In this document: positions 34,022-42,514 of the stretch, one piece after another
How the letters are laid out: every line of letters starts with the position of its first letter
Position numbering within the stretch: the first letter of the stretch is position 1
DNA from: Avipropionibacterium sp050157065
GTDB taxonomy: Bacteria > Actinomycetota > Actinomycetes > Propionibacteriales > Propionibacteriaceae
NCBI GenBank assembly: GCA_050157065.1
Contig: CP189573.1
DNA length: 64,000 nt
Reading direction: 5' to 3' (one strand)
Translations under genes and position numbers: made by a program
Notes under the pieces: generated by a model
What the model saw: only the letters and a program-made list of their open reading frames with translations
Database searches by the model: none
Told to the model about the DNA's origin: nothing

Positions 34022-35611
34022 TCACTCCGAGGTGGAGTCGCCGCCCTGCCACTGCGCGATCCGGAAGATCACGAACTCGGCGGGCTTGCTCGGGCACAGG
34101 CCGATCTCGACGACGAGCTTGCCCTCGTCCACCGAACTCGGCGGGTTGTTGGTCTCGTCGCACAGCACGTAGAACGCCTGCTCGGCGGTGGCGCCCACCA
34201 GGGCGCCCTGCATCCACAGGCCCCGCAGGAAGGCGGTGATGTTCCGCTTCACGCGTTGCCACAGCGAACGGTCGTTCGGCTCGAAGACCGCCCACTGGGT
34301 GCCGAGCCGGATCGACTCCTCGACGAAGTTGAAGAGCCTTCGTACGTTGACGTAGCGCCAGCTCGGGTCGGTCAACGAGAGGGTCCTGGCACCCCAGACC
34401 CGCATCCCTCCGGCGCCGAAGGAACGCAGGCAGTTCACCCCGATCGGGTTGAGCTCGGCCTGCTCACCGTCGGTGATCGGGTTCTCGAGCCCGGTGATGC
34501 CGCGGATCTCCTCGTTGGCCGGCGCCTTCCAGACACCGCGGGTGGCGTCGGTCCGCGCCCACACCCCGGCCATGTGGCCACTGGGCGGAACGGTGATGAA
34601 CCGTTCCCCGGTGGCAGCACTGGCCGCCCGGTTGGGGACGACCACGTTCGGGTAGTACGCCGCCGCGAACGGGGAGTCCTTGGCCAACCGTTGCCGCCAC
34701 TCGACCGCCATGGTGGCAGACATGCCGGGCGGCGGGTCGAGGACCGCCATCCGCTTGCCGCTGGCCGCGCACCAGTCGACCAGCTGGCCCTGGAACCCGA
34801 GGAAGGTCTCCACGTCGAACGACCGATCGGGACGGGTGGCGACGGTGACCAGGTCCGGGATCGCCACGATGGTGACGTTGTCGGCGATCGACAGGCCTTC
34901 GTACCCGGTCCGTTCGGCCTCCGACCCCTGCAGGATCTGCGGGTCGGCCACCTCGGGCACCGGCTCGACCAGGGCGAACCGGCCGGGCGCAGGGAGCCGC
35001 TCGGCGACGGGGACGCCGGCGGCCGACGGCAACTGGACCCGTACCGCGGTCAGCTGGTCGTTGATCGACTTCTCCACGCTGCGGGCGGCCTTGGCGAAGC
35101 TGATGCCGGTCGCCTCCTCGGCCAGCTCACCGTTGCGGAACACCCGGATGGCGAACTCCTCGTCACCGCTGGGCTCGGCATCGGGGTCGGCCACCGGCGG
35201 CACCACCTCGATCTCGTAACGGGCACCGTCGTCGGAGGCCACCTCCACCTTGAGGCTCGGCACGTCCGGGCGGATGACCGACTGCAGTTGCAACTGCGGC
35301 GGCTGGGCCGGCCCCCCGGCCGAGGCACGAACGATGTAGCAGGATCCACCGCCGTTCTCGAAGAAGCCGCGGACCGCGTACGGCAGCAGGGCCCCGTCGA
35401 CGAATCCGCCGTAGATGCGCTCGTACTGCGGCCAGCTCGTGACGAGCTGCGGCTTGACCCCGTCGGGATCATCGGGGCTGCCCTGGTCGGGCCGATACGT
35501 CTGGGTGAAGCCGACGAATGCGGCGACCGAGGTGCTCACCCCTTGGATGGGCATCGACCCGGACGGCATCTCCTCGATGTACACGCCCGGTGTCAGGTAG
35601 GTAGCGGCCAT
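34022..35611 (-). CDS. eCIS contractile sheath protein
   Basis: A 529-residue sheath subunit. MAATYLTPGVYIEEMPSGSM at the N-terminus (the PGVYIEE motif), WPQYERIYGGF, YYPNVVVPNRAASAATGERF, VPPSGHMAGVWARTDATRGV and a C-terminal VEIGLCPSKPAEFVIFRI are all diagnostic. Only one sheath gene is present, compared with several paralogues in Afp/PVC. The ATG at 35611 is internal to a longer frame. It is the first structural gene of the long minus-strand operon; contraction of this sheath drives the tube. Confidence 0.96.
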   Translation of the reverse strand: MAATYLTPGVYIEEMPSGSMPIQGVSTSVAAFVGFTQTYRPDQGSPDDPDGVKPQLVTSWPQYERIYGGFVDGALLPYAVRGFFENGGGSCYIVRASAGGPAQPPQLQLQSVIRPDVPSLKVEVASDDGARYEIEVVPPVADPDAEPSGDEEFAIRVFRNGELAEEATGISFAKAARSVEKSINDQLTAVRVQLPSAAGVPVAERLPAPGRFALVEPVPEVADPQILQGSEAERTGYEGLSIADNVTIVAIPDLVTVATRPDRSFDVETFLGFQGQLVDWCAASGKRMAVLDPPPGMSATMAVEWRQRLAKDSPFAAAYYPNVVVPNRAASAATGERFITVPPSGHMAGVWARTDATRGVWKAPANEEIRGITGLENPITDGEQAELNPIGVNCLRSFGAGGMRVWGARTLSLTDPSWRYVNVRRLFNFVEESIRLGTQWAVFEPNDRSLWQRVKRNITAFLRGLWMQGALVGATAEQAFYVLCDETNNPPSSVDEGKLVVEIGLCPSKPAEFVIFRIAQWQGGDSTSE

Positions 35612-35640
35612 GGTGGGACTCCTTGTTCTCGGTTCGGTCG

Positions 35641-36000
35641 TCAGTCGTTCGGGGTACGTCCGGCCGAGGCGCCATGCACCTGACGACCGATCTCGGTGGC
35701 CTCGAGGGGGCGGTGGAATGACTCCCCGCTGTGGTGTGCGGGGTACACCCGCATCACGTGCTCGTCCGACGAACACGTGATCACGGTGATCCCGGGATGG
35801 TGGTGGACCAGTTGGGCCACGACCTCGGGGGTCGTCGGCAGCGCGGAGTTCAGCAGGACGACGTCGGGCACGGTTCGGCGCAGTCGGGCGACCACGCCAT
35901 CACGTCCGGACCCGCAGAACTCGACGTCGTCGTCGGTCAGGATGTCGCGCAGGCCCAGCGCGAACAGTGAGTCGAAGCCTTCGACCATCACCCGGCTCAT
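35641..36000 (-). CDS. Degenerate response-regulator receiver protein, no output domain
   Basis: A 119-residue stand-alone receiver-fold protein. The beta-1 segment reads SRVMVEGFDSLFALGLRDIL where active receivers have an acidic pair, and both acids are lost at the equivalent sites. The phosphoacceptor strand reads PDVVLLNSALP, with Asn in place of Asp. The usual Lys is replaced near SFHRPLEATE. Phosphorylation is therefore unlikely. It lies just upstream of the sheath gene and may be the first gene of the operon. It could act as an anti-activator or a partner of the LuxR-type regulator at 42.5 kb. Confidence 0.7.
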   Translation of the reverse strand: MSRVMVEGFDSLFALGLRDILTDDDVEFCGSGRDGVVARLRRTVPDVVLLNSALPTTPEVVAQLVHHHPGITVITCSSDEHVMRVYPAHHSGESFHRPLEATEIGRQVHGASAGRTPND

Positions 36001-36216
36001 GGACGGGCTCCTCCCGGTACGCACACACTGCTTGGCCCGACGCCAACGACCCGGTGCGACGCTGACAGCGTCCCCCAGCGGGGATCGACTGCGACAGGGC
36101 AAGTGGGAAGCCGAAGGGGCACATGTGGTGCCGGCGGCTGTCCCAAAGGCTGCCCCTCCGACATGGCGACGGCGGGCGGCGCGGTCGTACCGTCGCGGGC
36201 ATGCGGATCGGGCGTG
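36001..36216. promoter_or_regulatory. Divergent control region between the eCIS operon and the effector gene
   Basis: A 216-base gap between divergent starts. It should hold promoters for both the structural operon and the effector. A small inverted repeat GGCAC-ATGTG-GTGCC lies at 36118-36132 (core CACATGTG). No clear -35/-10 pair was seen. In-frame upstream starts of the effector (for example 36163) would shorten the region. Confidence 0.4.
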
Positions 36217-39200
36217 ATGCGAAGTAGGGCCGGGCTGCTCCAGCCGCCGGCCCTCACCGATCACGACGTCGACACACCATCGGATGCTCCGGTGTCGACG
36301 CTGCGTCGTACGGTCGCAGTCCCGAACGTCGGGAACCGGGCGACCGCCGCCCTCCTCCGACGCGCCAGCGATCGCGCGGCGGCTCGCCCGGACCTGACAA
36401 CCGCCCCCGGCCTCACCGTGACCGAACCCGCCGACGCCGTCGAAGTGCAGGCCGGTGCCGCCGCTGATCAGTTCACCGCGCTCGGTACGGGGGGTGGCGG
36501 TACGGGGGGTGGCGGTGTGGGCGCCGGTGCGGTCCCGGCCGCCGCCGGACTCCCCCGGGCCGCCGTACCCGTCCCCACCCCGCCGGTGCCGCCGATCGTC
36601 GGGGCGGCCCTGGTCGGCGGCCAGCCGCTCTCCCCCGAGCACCGCGCCCCGGTCGAGTCGGCGCTGGGGGCCGATCTGTCGGCCATGCAGGTCCACAGCG
36701 GTGCTGCCGCCTCGGACGCCGCGGCCAGTCTGGGGGCTCGCGCCTTCACGGTGGGCAGCTCGGTCGTGCTCGGGGCCGGTGAGTCGCCGGCCGACACCGA
36801 ACTGATGGTCCACGAGGCCACCCACGTGCTCCAAGGTGGTGGAGGTCTGGCCCGCTGGGCGGTCGGGTCGTCGGCCGCGGTCGAGGCCGGGACCGCGGTG
36901 ATGCGGGAGGAGGACGACTCGCTGATCCCGGACTGGCTGATGGACGGAATCCGTTCCTCGGTACGCAGTCTGCCCGGCTACGGCGTCGCCTCGATCGTCG
37001 TCGGGGAGGACCTGCTGACCGGTGCGGCGTTGCCGGGGTCGGTGACCGACCAGATCGGACAGGTGTTGGCCGAAGGTCCCTTCGGGGCCGGCGCGGCGTT
37101 GGTGCTGCAGACCTGTGAGGTGCTCGGCGATGTCGTCACGCTGATCCGCAACGCGATGGTCGCGCACAACCTGACCCTCGCGCGGGTCGGTCAGGACCTG
37201 GCCTCGGCGTGGGACGAGATCCGAGTGGTCGACGGCATCGACGCGAATGTCGCGATCGTCGCGCGGTACATCCGTGGCTTCGTGGCCGACATCGTCGCCG
37301 CGATCGGCGACATCGTCGAGGCAGTGATCACACTCGTCCGCAACGCGGTGGTCGACCTCGTCGAACCACTGTTGACGAGCTCCAGTGTCGGCCCGTGGTG
37401 GGACCTGTTCTGCAAGGTGATCCACCACGACCCGCTACGCGGGCAGGACGTCGAGGCCAGCACACTCGAGATCATGACCCAGTTCCTCGAGCTGGCCGGG
37501 CAGCAGGACGCGTTGGCCCGGATGACCGAGAACGGCACCCTGCAACAGACCGCCGACTGGGTCGACACCCAACTCGCCACGTTCGGTCACCTGTTGGGTG
37601 CGGCGACGTTGCTGTTCACCGACGCCTGGGACGCCATCAGTCCGGAGAACCTCGCCAGCCTGCCGGAAACCCTGCCCGGGTTGGCGGATCGAGCGGTGTC
37701 GTTGGCCGGTCAGATCATGTCGTTCGTGGGTGGACTGATCAGCAAGGTCGTCGAGTTGATCAAGGACGCCCTGTTGGAGCGGTTGAGTGCCCATGCCCAC
37801 GGGACCCGAGGCTTCCGGCTGCTGACCGTCGTCCTCGGCACGGACCCGTTCACCGGGGCCGCCGTCCCCAGGACCGCCGAGGCCCTGATCGGTGGCTTCA
37901 TCGCACTGCTGCCCGGCGGCGAGGCGACGTACGAACAGCTCGCCGAGTCGGGCGTGATCGCCGACGCCGGTGGCCGGATCGAGTCGGCGATGACCGAGTT
38001 GGGCATCTCGATGTCCATGATCACCGGGCTGTTCACCGCCATCTGGGACGGCCTGTCGTTGGCCGACCTGGTCAACCCGATCGGCTGCTTCATCCGGGTG
38101 GTCGAGCAGTTCGGCGAGCCACTCGGTCGGCTGGTGTCGTTCGTCGCGACGGTGATCCAGGTCGTCATCGAGCTGATCCTGAAGCTGATGAACTTCCCCG
38201 GCGACCTGATCGGCGGGATCATCTCCGGGGTCGCCCAAGCGGTCGACATGATCGTGGCGGACCCGGTCGGCTTCCTGCTCAACACCATCGCTGCCCTGAA
38301 GGCCGGCTTCGCCGGCTTCTTCGACAACATCGCCAGCCACGTGATCAGCGGACTGGCGGCCTGGCTGTTCCGCGGTCTCGACAGTCTCGGCATCCAACTG
38401 CCCGGGGAGCTGACCGGGGAGGCGATCCTCGGTCTGGTCGCCGACGTCCTGGGCCTGAGCGTCGACGTGCTGTGGGAACGACTTGCGCTGCAGCTGGGCG
38501 AGGAACGGGTCGCCGCGATCCGGGGGGCGCTGGACCGACTGACCGGCGCCTGGGCCTTCATCAGCGACGTCCAGGAGCGCGGATTCGCCGCCATCTGGGA
38601 CTTCGTCGCCGGCCAGTTGGGCAACCTGTGGGAGTCGATCCTGTCGGCTGCCGAGGACTGGATCGTGACCACCATCATCGAACGCGCGGTCGCCAAGGTG
38701 CTGTCGATGCTGGACCCGACCGGTGTGATGGCGGTGATCAACAGTGCGATCGCCTTCTTCAACGCGGTGCAGTCGGTGATCGAGTATGTCACCGAGATCC
38801 TGCAGATCGTGCAGCGGTACGTGGACACGATCGTGGCGATCGCCCAGGGCAACCTTGCCCCGGCAGCCGAGCAGCTGGAGGGTGGACTGGCGTCGGCGAT
38901 CCCGGTGGCGCTGGGCTTCCTGGCCAACCAGGTGGGGCTCGGCAACGTGCCGGAGAAGATCGTCGAGATCATCGGACTGCTGCGCGAACAGGTGCTCGCC
39001 GCCATCGACTGGGTGATCACCCAGGCCCTGCGGGTGGGCCGGGCCGCCCTCGACGCCCTGAGGCTCGGTGATCCGGCCACACCGGAGCCAACTTCCCTCG
39101 CCGACGACGCCGGGCCCTGGACCCCAGACCGGGTCCGGGAGGCGGCCGCCCAAGAGGTGGTCGCCGGCGTACCGGCGGAACCCACTCACTCGAGCATGGC

Positions 39201-39912
39201 GGCCTTGGTCCAGCAGGTGATGACCCGCCACCGGGAACATGGATTGCACGGGATCGAACTGGTGCCGGATCCAGATCTCCCCGGGGAGTTCACGATCATG
39301 GTGTCGGCCTCACCCGCTCGCGACGCCGGGCGGTTCCGGGTCAACATGCACATGCGGCTCAGCGAGCTCAAACTGAGCCACGGCACGACCCTGACCGCAC
39401 ACCTGAACGGCGTCCTCCTGGGCACGGCGACCGCTGGCGCGTTGGAGGTCGAGCAGTCGAACGAGCGAGCTCACGCCGAGCAGGCGCTGGCGAACGACGT
39501 GAGCGGCCGGGTGTTCCATCTGCGCGCCGACGGTACGCTGCGCCGAAACGACGCCAACCATCTCGTCATCAGGATCACCCGGTCACCTTGTGCGGAGTGC
39601 ACGGTGCGGTTGCGCCGGCTCGCCGAGCAGCTCCGCCAGGCGATCGGGGACGCCGGCACGGTCGAGATGACCGTGGAGGTCGCCTCCCTGTACCAAGCTG
39701 GTGGCAGCGAAACCCGCGCCCAGGCAGTGTTCGACCTGATGACACTGCGTGAGCACGGCATCACCGTCCAGGCCTGGGACATCCTGGCGCACGCTCGTGA
39801 AGTGTTCGGCCCGGATGTGGACGTCGAGGCACTGCGGGGCCGGGTAGCCGATCTGGAGCCGCGTCTGACCCAGGCCCGGGCACTCCTCGAGGTGGTCAGT
39901 GTCACCGCGTGA
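36217..39912 (+). CDS. eCIS effector: DUF4157 core, hydrophobic helical module, C-terminal deaminase-like toxin domain
   Basis: A 1231-residue protein. The eCIS-core DUF4157 domain lies at about residues 130-210: SPEHRAPVESALGADLSAMQ, then VHSGAAASDAAASLGARAF, and HEATH as HExxH at 199-203. This domain marks cargo of extracellular CIS. Residues about 230-950 are hydrophobic, largely helical repeats of a kind common in large eCIS cargo (GLAAWLFRGLDSLGIQLPG and similar). The C-terminal 200 residues contain NERAHAEQAL (His1086, Glu1088) and RSPCAEC (Cys1125, Cys1128), the zinc and catalytic motif of cytidine-deaminase-fold enzymes. There is no signal peptide. The start is uncertain (GTG 36214 and ATG 36163 are alternatives). 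Confidence 0.82.
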   Translation: MRSRAGLLQPPALTDHDVDTPSDAPVSTLRRTVAVPNVGNRATAALLRRASDRAAARPDLTTAPGLTVTEPADAVEVQAGAAADQFTALGTGGGGTGGGGVGAGAVPAAAGLPRAAVPVPTPPVPPIVGAALVGGQPLSPEHRAPVESALGADLSAMQVHSGAAASDAAASLGARAFTVGSSVVLGAGESPADTELMVHEATHVLQGGGGLARWAVGSSAAVEAGTAVMREEDDSLIPDWLMDGIRSSVRSLPGYGVASIVVGEDLLTGAALPGSVTDQIGQVLAEGPFGAGAALVLQTCEVLGDVVTLIRNAMVAHNLTLARVGQDLASAWDEIRVVDGIDANVAIVARYIRGFVADIVAAIGDIVEAVITLVRNAVVDLVEPLLTSSSVGPWWDLFCKVIHHDPLRGQDVEASTLEIMTQFLELAGQQDALARMTENGTLQQTADWVDTQLATFGHLLGAATLLFTDAWDAISPENLASLPETLPGLADRAVSLAGQIMSFVGGLISKVVELIKDALLERLSAHAHGTRGFRLLTVVLGTDPFTGAAVPRTAEALIGGFIALLPGGEATYEQLAESGVIADAGGRIESAMTELGISMSMITGLFTAIWDGLSLADLVNPIGCFIRVVEQFGEPLGRLVSFVATVIQVVIELILKLMNFPGDLIGGIISGVAQAVDMIVADPVGFLLNTIAALKAGFAGFFDNIASHVISGLAAWLFRGLDSLGIQLPGELTGEAILGLVADVLGLSVDVLWERLALQLGEERVAAIRGALDRLTGAWAFISDVQERGFAAIWDFVAGQLGNLWESILSAAEDWIVTTIIERAVAKVLSMLDPTGVMAVINSAIAFFNAVQSVIEYVTEILQIVQRYVDTIVAIAQGNLAPAAEQLEGGLASAIPVALGFLANQVGLGNVPEKIVEIIGLLREQVLAAIDWVITQALRVGRAALDALRLGDPATPEPTSLADDAGPWTPDRVREAAAQEVVAGVPAEPTHSSMAALVQQVMTRHREHGLHGIELVPDPDLPGEFTIMVSASPARDAGRFRVNMHMRLSELKLSHGTTLTAHLNGVLLGTATAGALEVEQSNERAHAEQALANDVSGRVFHLRADGTLRRNDANHLVIRITRSPCAECTVRLRRLAEQLRQAIGDAGTVEMTVEVASLYQAGGSETRAQAVFDLMTLREHGITVQAWDILAHAREVFGPDVDVEALRGRVADLEPRLTQARALLEVVSVTA

Positions 39913-39917
39913 TGGAG

Positions 39918-40490
39918 TCAGGCCCGGTCGACCCCGATCCGCTCCTCGATCTCCACCGTCTCGACCGGGGGTCCGGCTTGCTCGTAGGTGAGCGCGTCGA
40001 CGGTGACCGTCACGACCAGGTCAAGCCCAGGTTTCAACTGCCCGCCCAGGGCGGACCAGAAGTCGGAGTTGTCACCGGAGTTGGGGGCCAGTGCCAGCTG
40101 GGGCAACGGGGCCACCGTCGACAACGGCCCCTTGCAGTACTTCTCGTCGATCTCGTTGTTGATCAACAGTGCGGTCATCACCCGCCCCAGCAGGGCGTGC
40201 TCGTCGTCGACCTCGGAGGTCCACGCGGTGACCAGGTAGCGGCAGTCCAGCTTCGGCCGCGGGCCATGCCGACGGGTCCCGTACTCATCGGTGGTGGTGG
40301 TCATGATCCCGAGTTCACGTTCGGCCAGGTTGGGCCGGACGTCCCACAGGTACAGGTTGACCGTCGGCCGGGTGACCCGACCGCCCCATTCGCGGTCCGG
40401 CGCCTCGAAGGCAATCTCGACGTCCTTCGTCGCCAACGGCACCTTCGCGCGCAAGAAGGCCGCCAGTGACCCGTCCAACAGGTTGAGCAT
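39918..40490 (-). CDS. eCIS tail terminator, DUF4255 protein
   Basis: A 190-residue DUF4255 protein (Afp16/PVC16-like), which caps the tube and sheath end. It begins MLNLLDGSLAAFLRAKVPL and shows RPTVNLYLWDVRPNLAEREL and the YLVTAWTSEVDDEHALLGRV segment. It starts 2 bases after the AAA+ ATPase gene and converges on the effector gene with a gap of 5 bases. Confidence 0.9.
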   Translation of the reverse strand: MLNLLDGSLAAFLRAKVPLATKDVEIAFEAPDREWGGRVTRPTVNLYLWDVRPNLAERELGIMTTTTDEYGTRRHGPRPKLDCRYLVTAWTSEVDDEHALLGRVMTALLINNEIDEKYCKGPLSTVAPLPQLALAPNSGDNSDFWSALGGQLKPGLDLVVTVTVDALTYEQAGPPVETVEIEERIGVDRA

Positions 40491-40492
40491 GA

Positions 40493-42514
40493 TCAACCAG
40501 CCTTCCTCGATGCGTCGGTCGTCGCCTGCTCGTCGGTGATCAGGTGGTAGTACGGCCCGAAGTCCGCTTCGGTCTGCAACCGGCCCGCCTTCTGCAGTTC
40601 CCGCTTCATCGCCAACACCAGGTGCTCCATCCCGATCGGCTGCTGCTGTTCGGCAGCAAGGAAGGCGGCCGCGACGGCGACGTTGCGGATCATGCCACCG
40701 GTGACGGCGAACCGGTCGGCCATGAAGTCCAGGTCGAGGCCGACCGTAGGTGCCGCCGCCGGCAGGTTGCGGTGCCACAGGTCGAGTCGCTGTTCCTCGT
40801 CCGGCGACGGAAACTCCACCGTCGCGGTGAGTCGGCGGACGAACGCCTGATCGATGTTGCGGCGCAGGTTGGTCGTCATGATCACGCACCCGTCGTACGA
40901 GTCCAGCCGCTGCAGCAGGTACGACACCTCGATGTTGGCGTAGCGGTCGTGGGCGTCGCTGACCTCGGTCCGCTTGCCGAACAGTGCGTCAGCCTCGTCG
41001 AACAACAGCACCGCCGCAGCCGCCCGGGCGGCGTCGAAGATCTGGTCCAGGTTCTTCTCGGTCTCCCCGATGTACTTGCTGACCACCGACGCCAGGTCCA
41101 CCCGGTACAGGTCCAGCCCGAGGTCACCGGCGATCACCTCGGCGGCCATCGTCTTGCCGGTCCCCGAGGGGCCGGCGAACAGGGCCACGATGCCGGTCGA
41201 CGGCACCGGCCGGAAACCCCAACCCTGATAGACGGTTCGGCGGTGCCGGTAGCGGCTCGTCAGCTCCCGCAACTGCATGATCAGCTCGGGCGGCAGCACG
41301 AGGTCGTCCCAGCCGTACGACGGGCTGGTCCGCACCGCGTGGCGGTCCAGTTGCCCGGAGGCGAGACGGCGGATGCCGCGGACCACCACCTCAGCCGGGT
41401 CGTGCGGGCCCTCCCGATCGATCGACCGGGCCAGCAGTCGCAGCTGCTCGCGGTCCAGCGGATGGTCCGGCAGGTGGGTCTCGGTGCCCAGCACGTCGAC
41501 CCAGTCGTCGGGGCTCGCGGTGCCGTCGGTCAGGTGGATCTCCCGCAACGGCCGTCGTGGCAAGCCGTCCAGCGACAGCTCCTGCCGGCTCGACAGCGCC
41601 CACGCCACCGGGGCGGCCTCGATCACCGCGACGACATCGGGCGTCAACGGCCCGGTCGTCTCGACCAGCACCCCGGCGCGGCTGACCACGGCCTCGCGGG
41701 TGAGGGCCAGCGCGGCGGCCGGCGTCCCCGGGGTCGTGGTCACCAACATCGCGGTGCCGCTCCACTGCCGGGCGACCGCTTCCCGCCGCGACTGCCGATC
41801 GGCTCCCGACACCAGCACCAACCGCTCGCCGTCAGGGCCGACCCCCTGCCGGTCGAGCCCTTGCCGGTCGGGCCCTTGCCGGTCGGGCCCGGCCGGCACC
41901 GACTCGGTGCCCGCAGGCACCCCTCGATCGAGATGATCACCTGCGGTCAGGTGCCAGCAGACCCGCTCGGGCACCAGCAGTTGCCGACCGGCCCAGGTGC
42001 CGGTCCGGTCCACCTCGAGCAGACCCGAGCGCAGCAGCGGCGCGTCCGGCGAGGCCTGGGCCAGCAGCTGGATTCGTCGCAGCAGCGCCAGGGTCGGTCG
42101 TGGGCAGCGGACGTCGTCGTTCAGGTAGGCGACCAGCTGTTGACGACCCAGGTCGGTCTCCACCGCGACCGCGAGTGCCAGCACCCGGGCGTCGAGTGGT
42201 CCGAGCCCGGCGGCCGCACACAACCGGGCGAAGCGGGAACCACCCCGCTCCCCACCGGCCAGGTCGGCATCCAGCCCGGCCTCGGCCTCGGCCACCGCCG
42301 CCGCGGTCTGCTCCGTCACGGCTCGGGCCGACGCCTCGTCGAGGCCGCCGATCCCGGGCAGGGTACGCAGCAGCCGATCGGCATCGTGGTCGTCGACGAC
42401 GACCCCGGCCACGGGTCGCGGTGGCACGCCACCTGCGGTGCGCCACAGCAACGCTTCGCGCTGCAGGACGACGTCGACCCAGCGTTCCCAGCCCGGGGGG
42501 ACCGGGCCCGACAC
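40493..42514 (-). CDS. eCIS AAA+ ATPase
   Basis: A 673-residue AAA+ protein of the Afp15/Cis15 type. The N-terminal 400 residues are a variable, partly disordered module. The ATPase core shows LFAGPSGTGKTMAAEVIAGD (Walker A), VLLFDEADALFGKRTEV (Walker B) and a downstream region with RRLTATVEFPSPDEEQR. These ATPases are conserved in eCIS and are thought to help assembly or cargo loading. The GTG start abuts the stop of the LuxR-type regulator gene. Confidence 0.93.
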   Translation of the reverse strand: MSGPVPPGWERWVDVVLQREALLWRTAGGVPPRPVAGVVVDDHDADRLLRTLPGIGGLDEASARAVTEQTAAAVAEAEAGLDADLAGGERGGSRFARLCAAAGLGPLDARVLALAVAVETDLGRQQLVAYLNDDVRCPRPTLALLRRIQLLAQASPDAPLLRSGLLEVDRTGTWAGRQLLVPERVCWHLTAGDHLDRGVPAGTESVPAGPDRQGPDRQGLDRQGVGPDGERLVLVSGADRQSRREAVARQWSGTAMLVTTTPGTPAAALALTREAVVSRAGVLVETTGPLTPDVVAVIEAAPVAWALSSRQELSLDGLPRRPLREIHLTDGTASPDDWVDVLGTETHLPDHPLDREQLRLLARSIDREGPHDPAEVVVRGIRRLASGQLDRHAVRTSPSYGWDDLVLPPELIMQLRELTSRYRHRRTVYQGWGFRPVPSTGIVALFAGPSGTGKTMAAEVIAGDLGLDLYRVDLASVVSKYIGETEKNLDQIFDAARAAAAVLLFDEADALFGKRTEVSDAHDRYANIEVSYLLQRLDSYDGCVIMTTNLRRNIDQAFVRRLTATVEFPSPDEEQRLDLWHRNLPAAAPTVGLDLDFMADRFAVTGGMIRNVAVAAAFLAAEQQQPIGMEHLVLAMKRELQKAGRLQTEADFGPYYHLITDEQATTDASRKAG

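Noticed and set aside
36103..36216. Longer N-terminus of the effector
   Set aside because: The extra residues are Cys/Gly/Arg-rich, lie in the divergent promoter region and have no ribosome-binding site; not excluded but less likely.
37435..39249. Long minus-strand open frames opposite the effector gene
   Set aside because: They follow the codon pattern of the plus-strand gene in reverse and show no motif; the plus frame carries the DUF4157 and deaminase motifs.
23725..42514. Prophage or defective phage
   Set aside because: No terminase, portal, capsid, integrase or lysis gene is present, while eCIS-specific DUF4157, DUF4255 and AAA+ ATPase genes are.
23725..42514. Type VI secretion system
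   Set aside because: No TssJLM membrane complex and no ClpV; the ATPase is of the eCIS type and the sheath is a single-chain phage-like protein, not a TssB/TssC pair.
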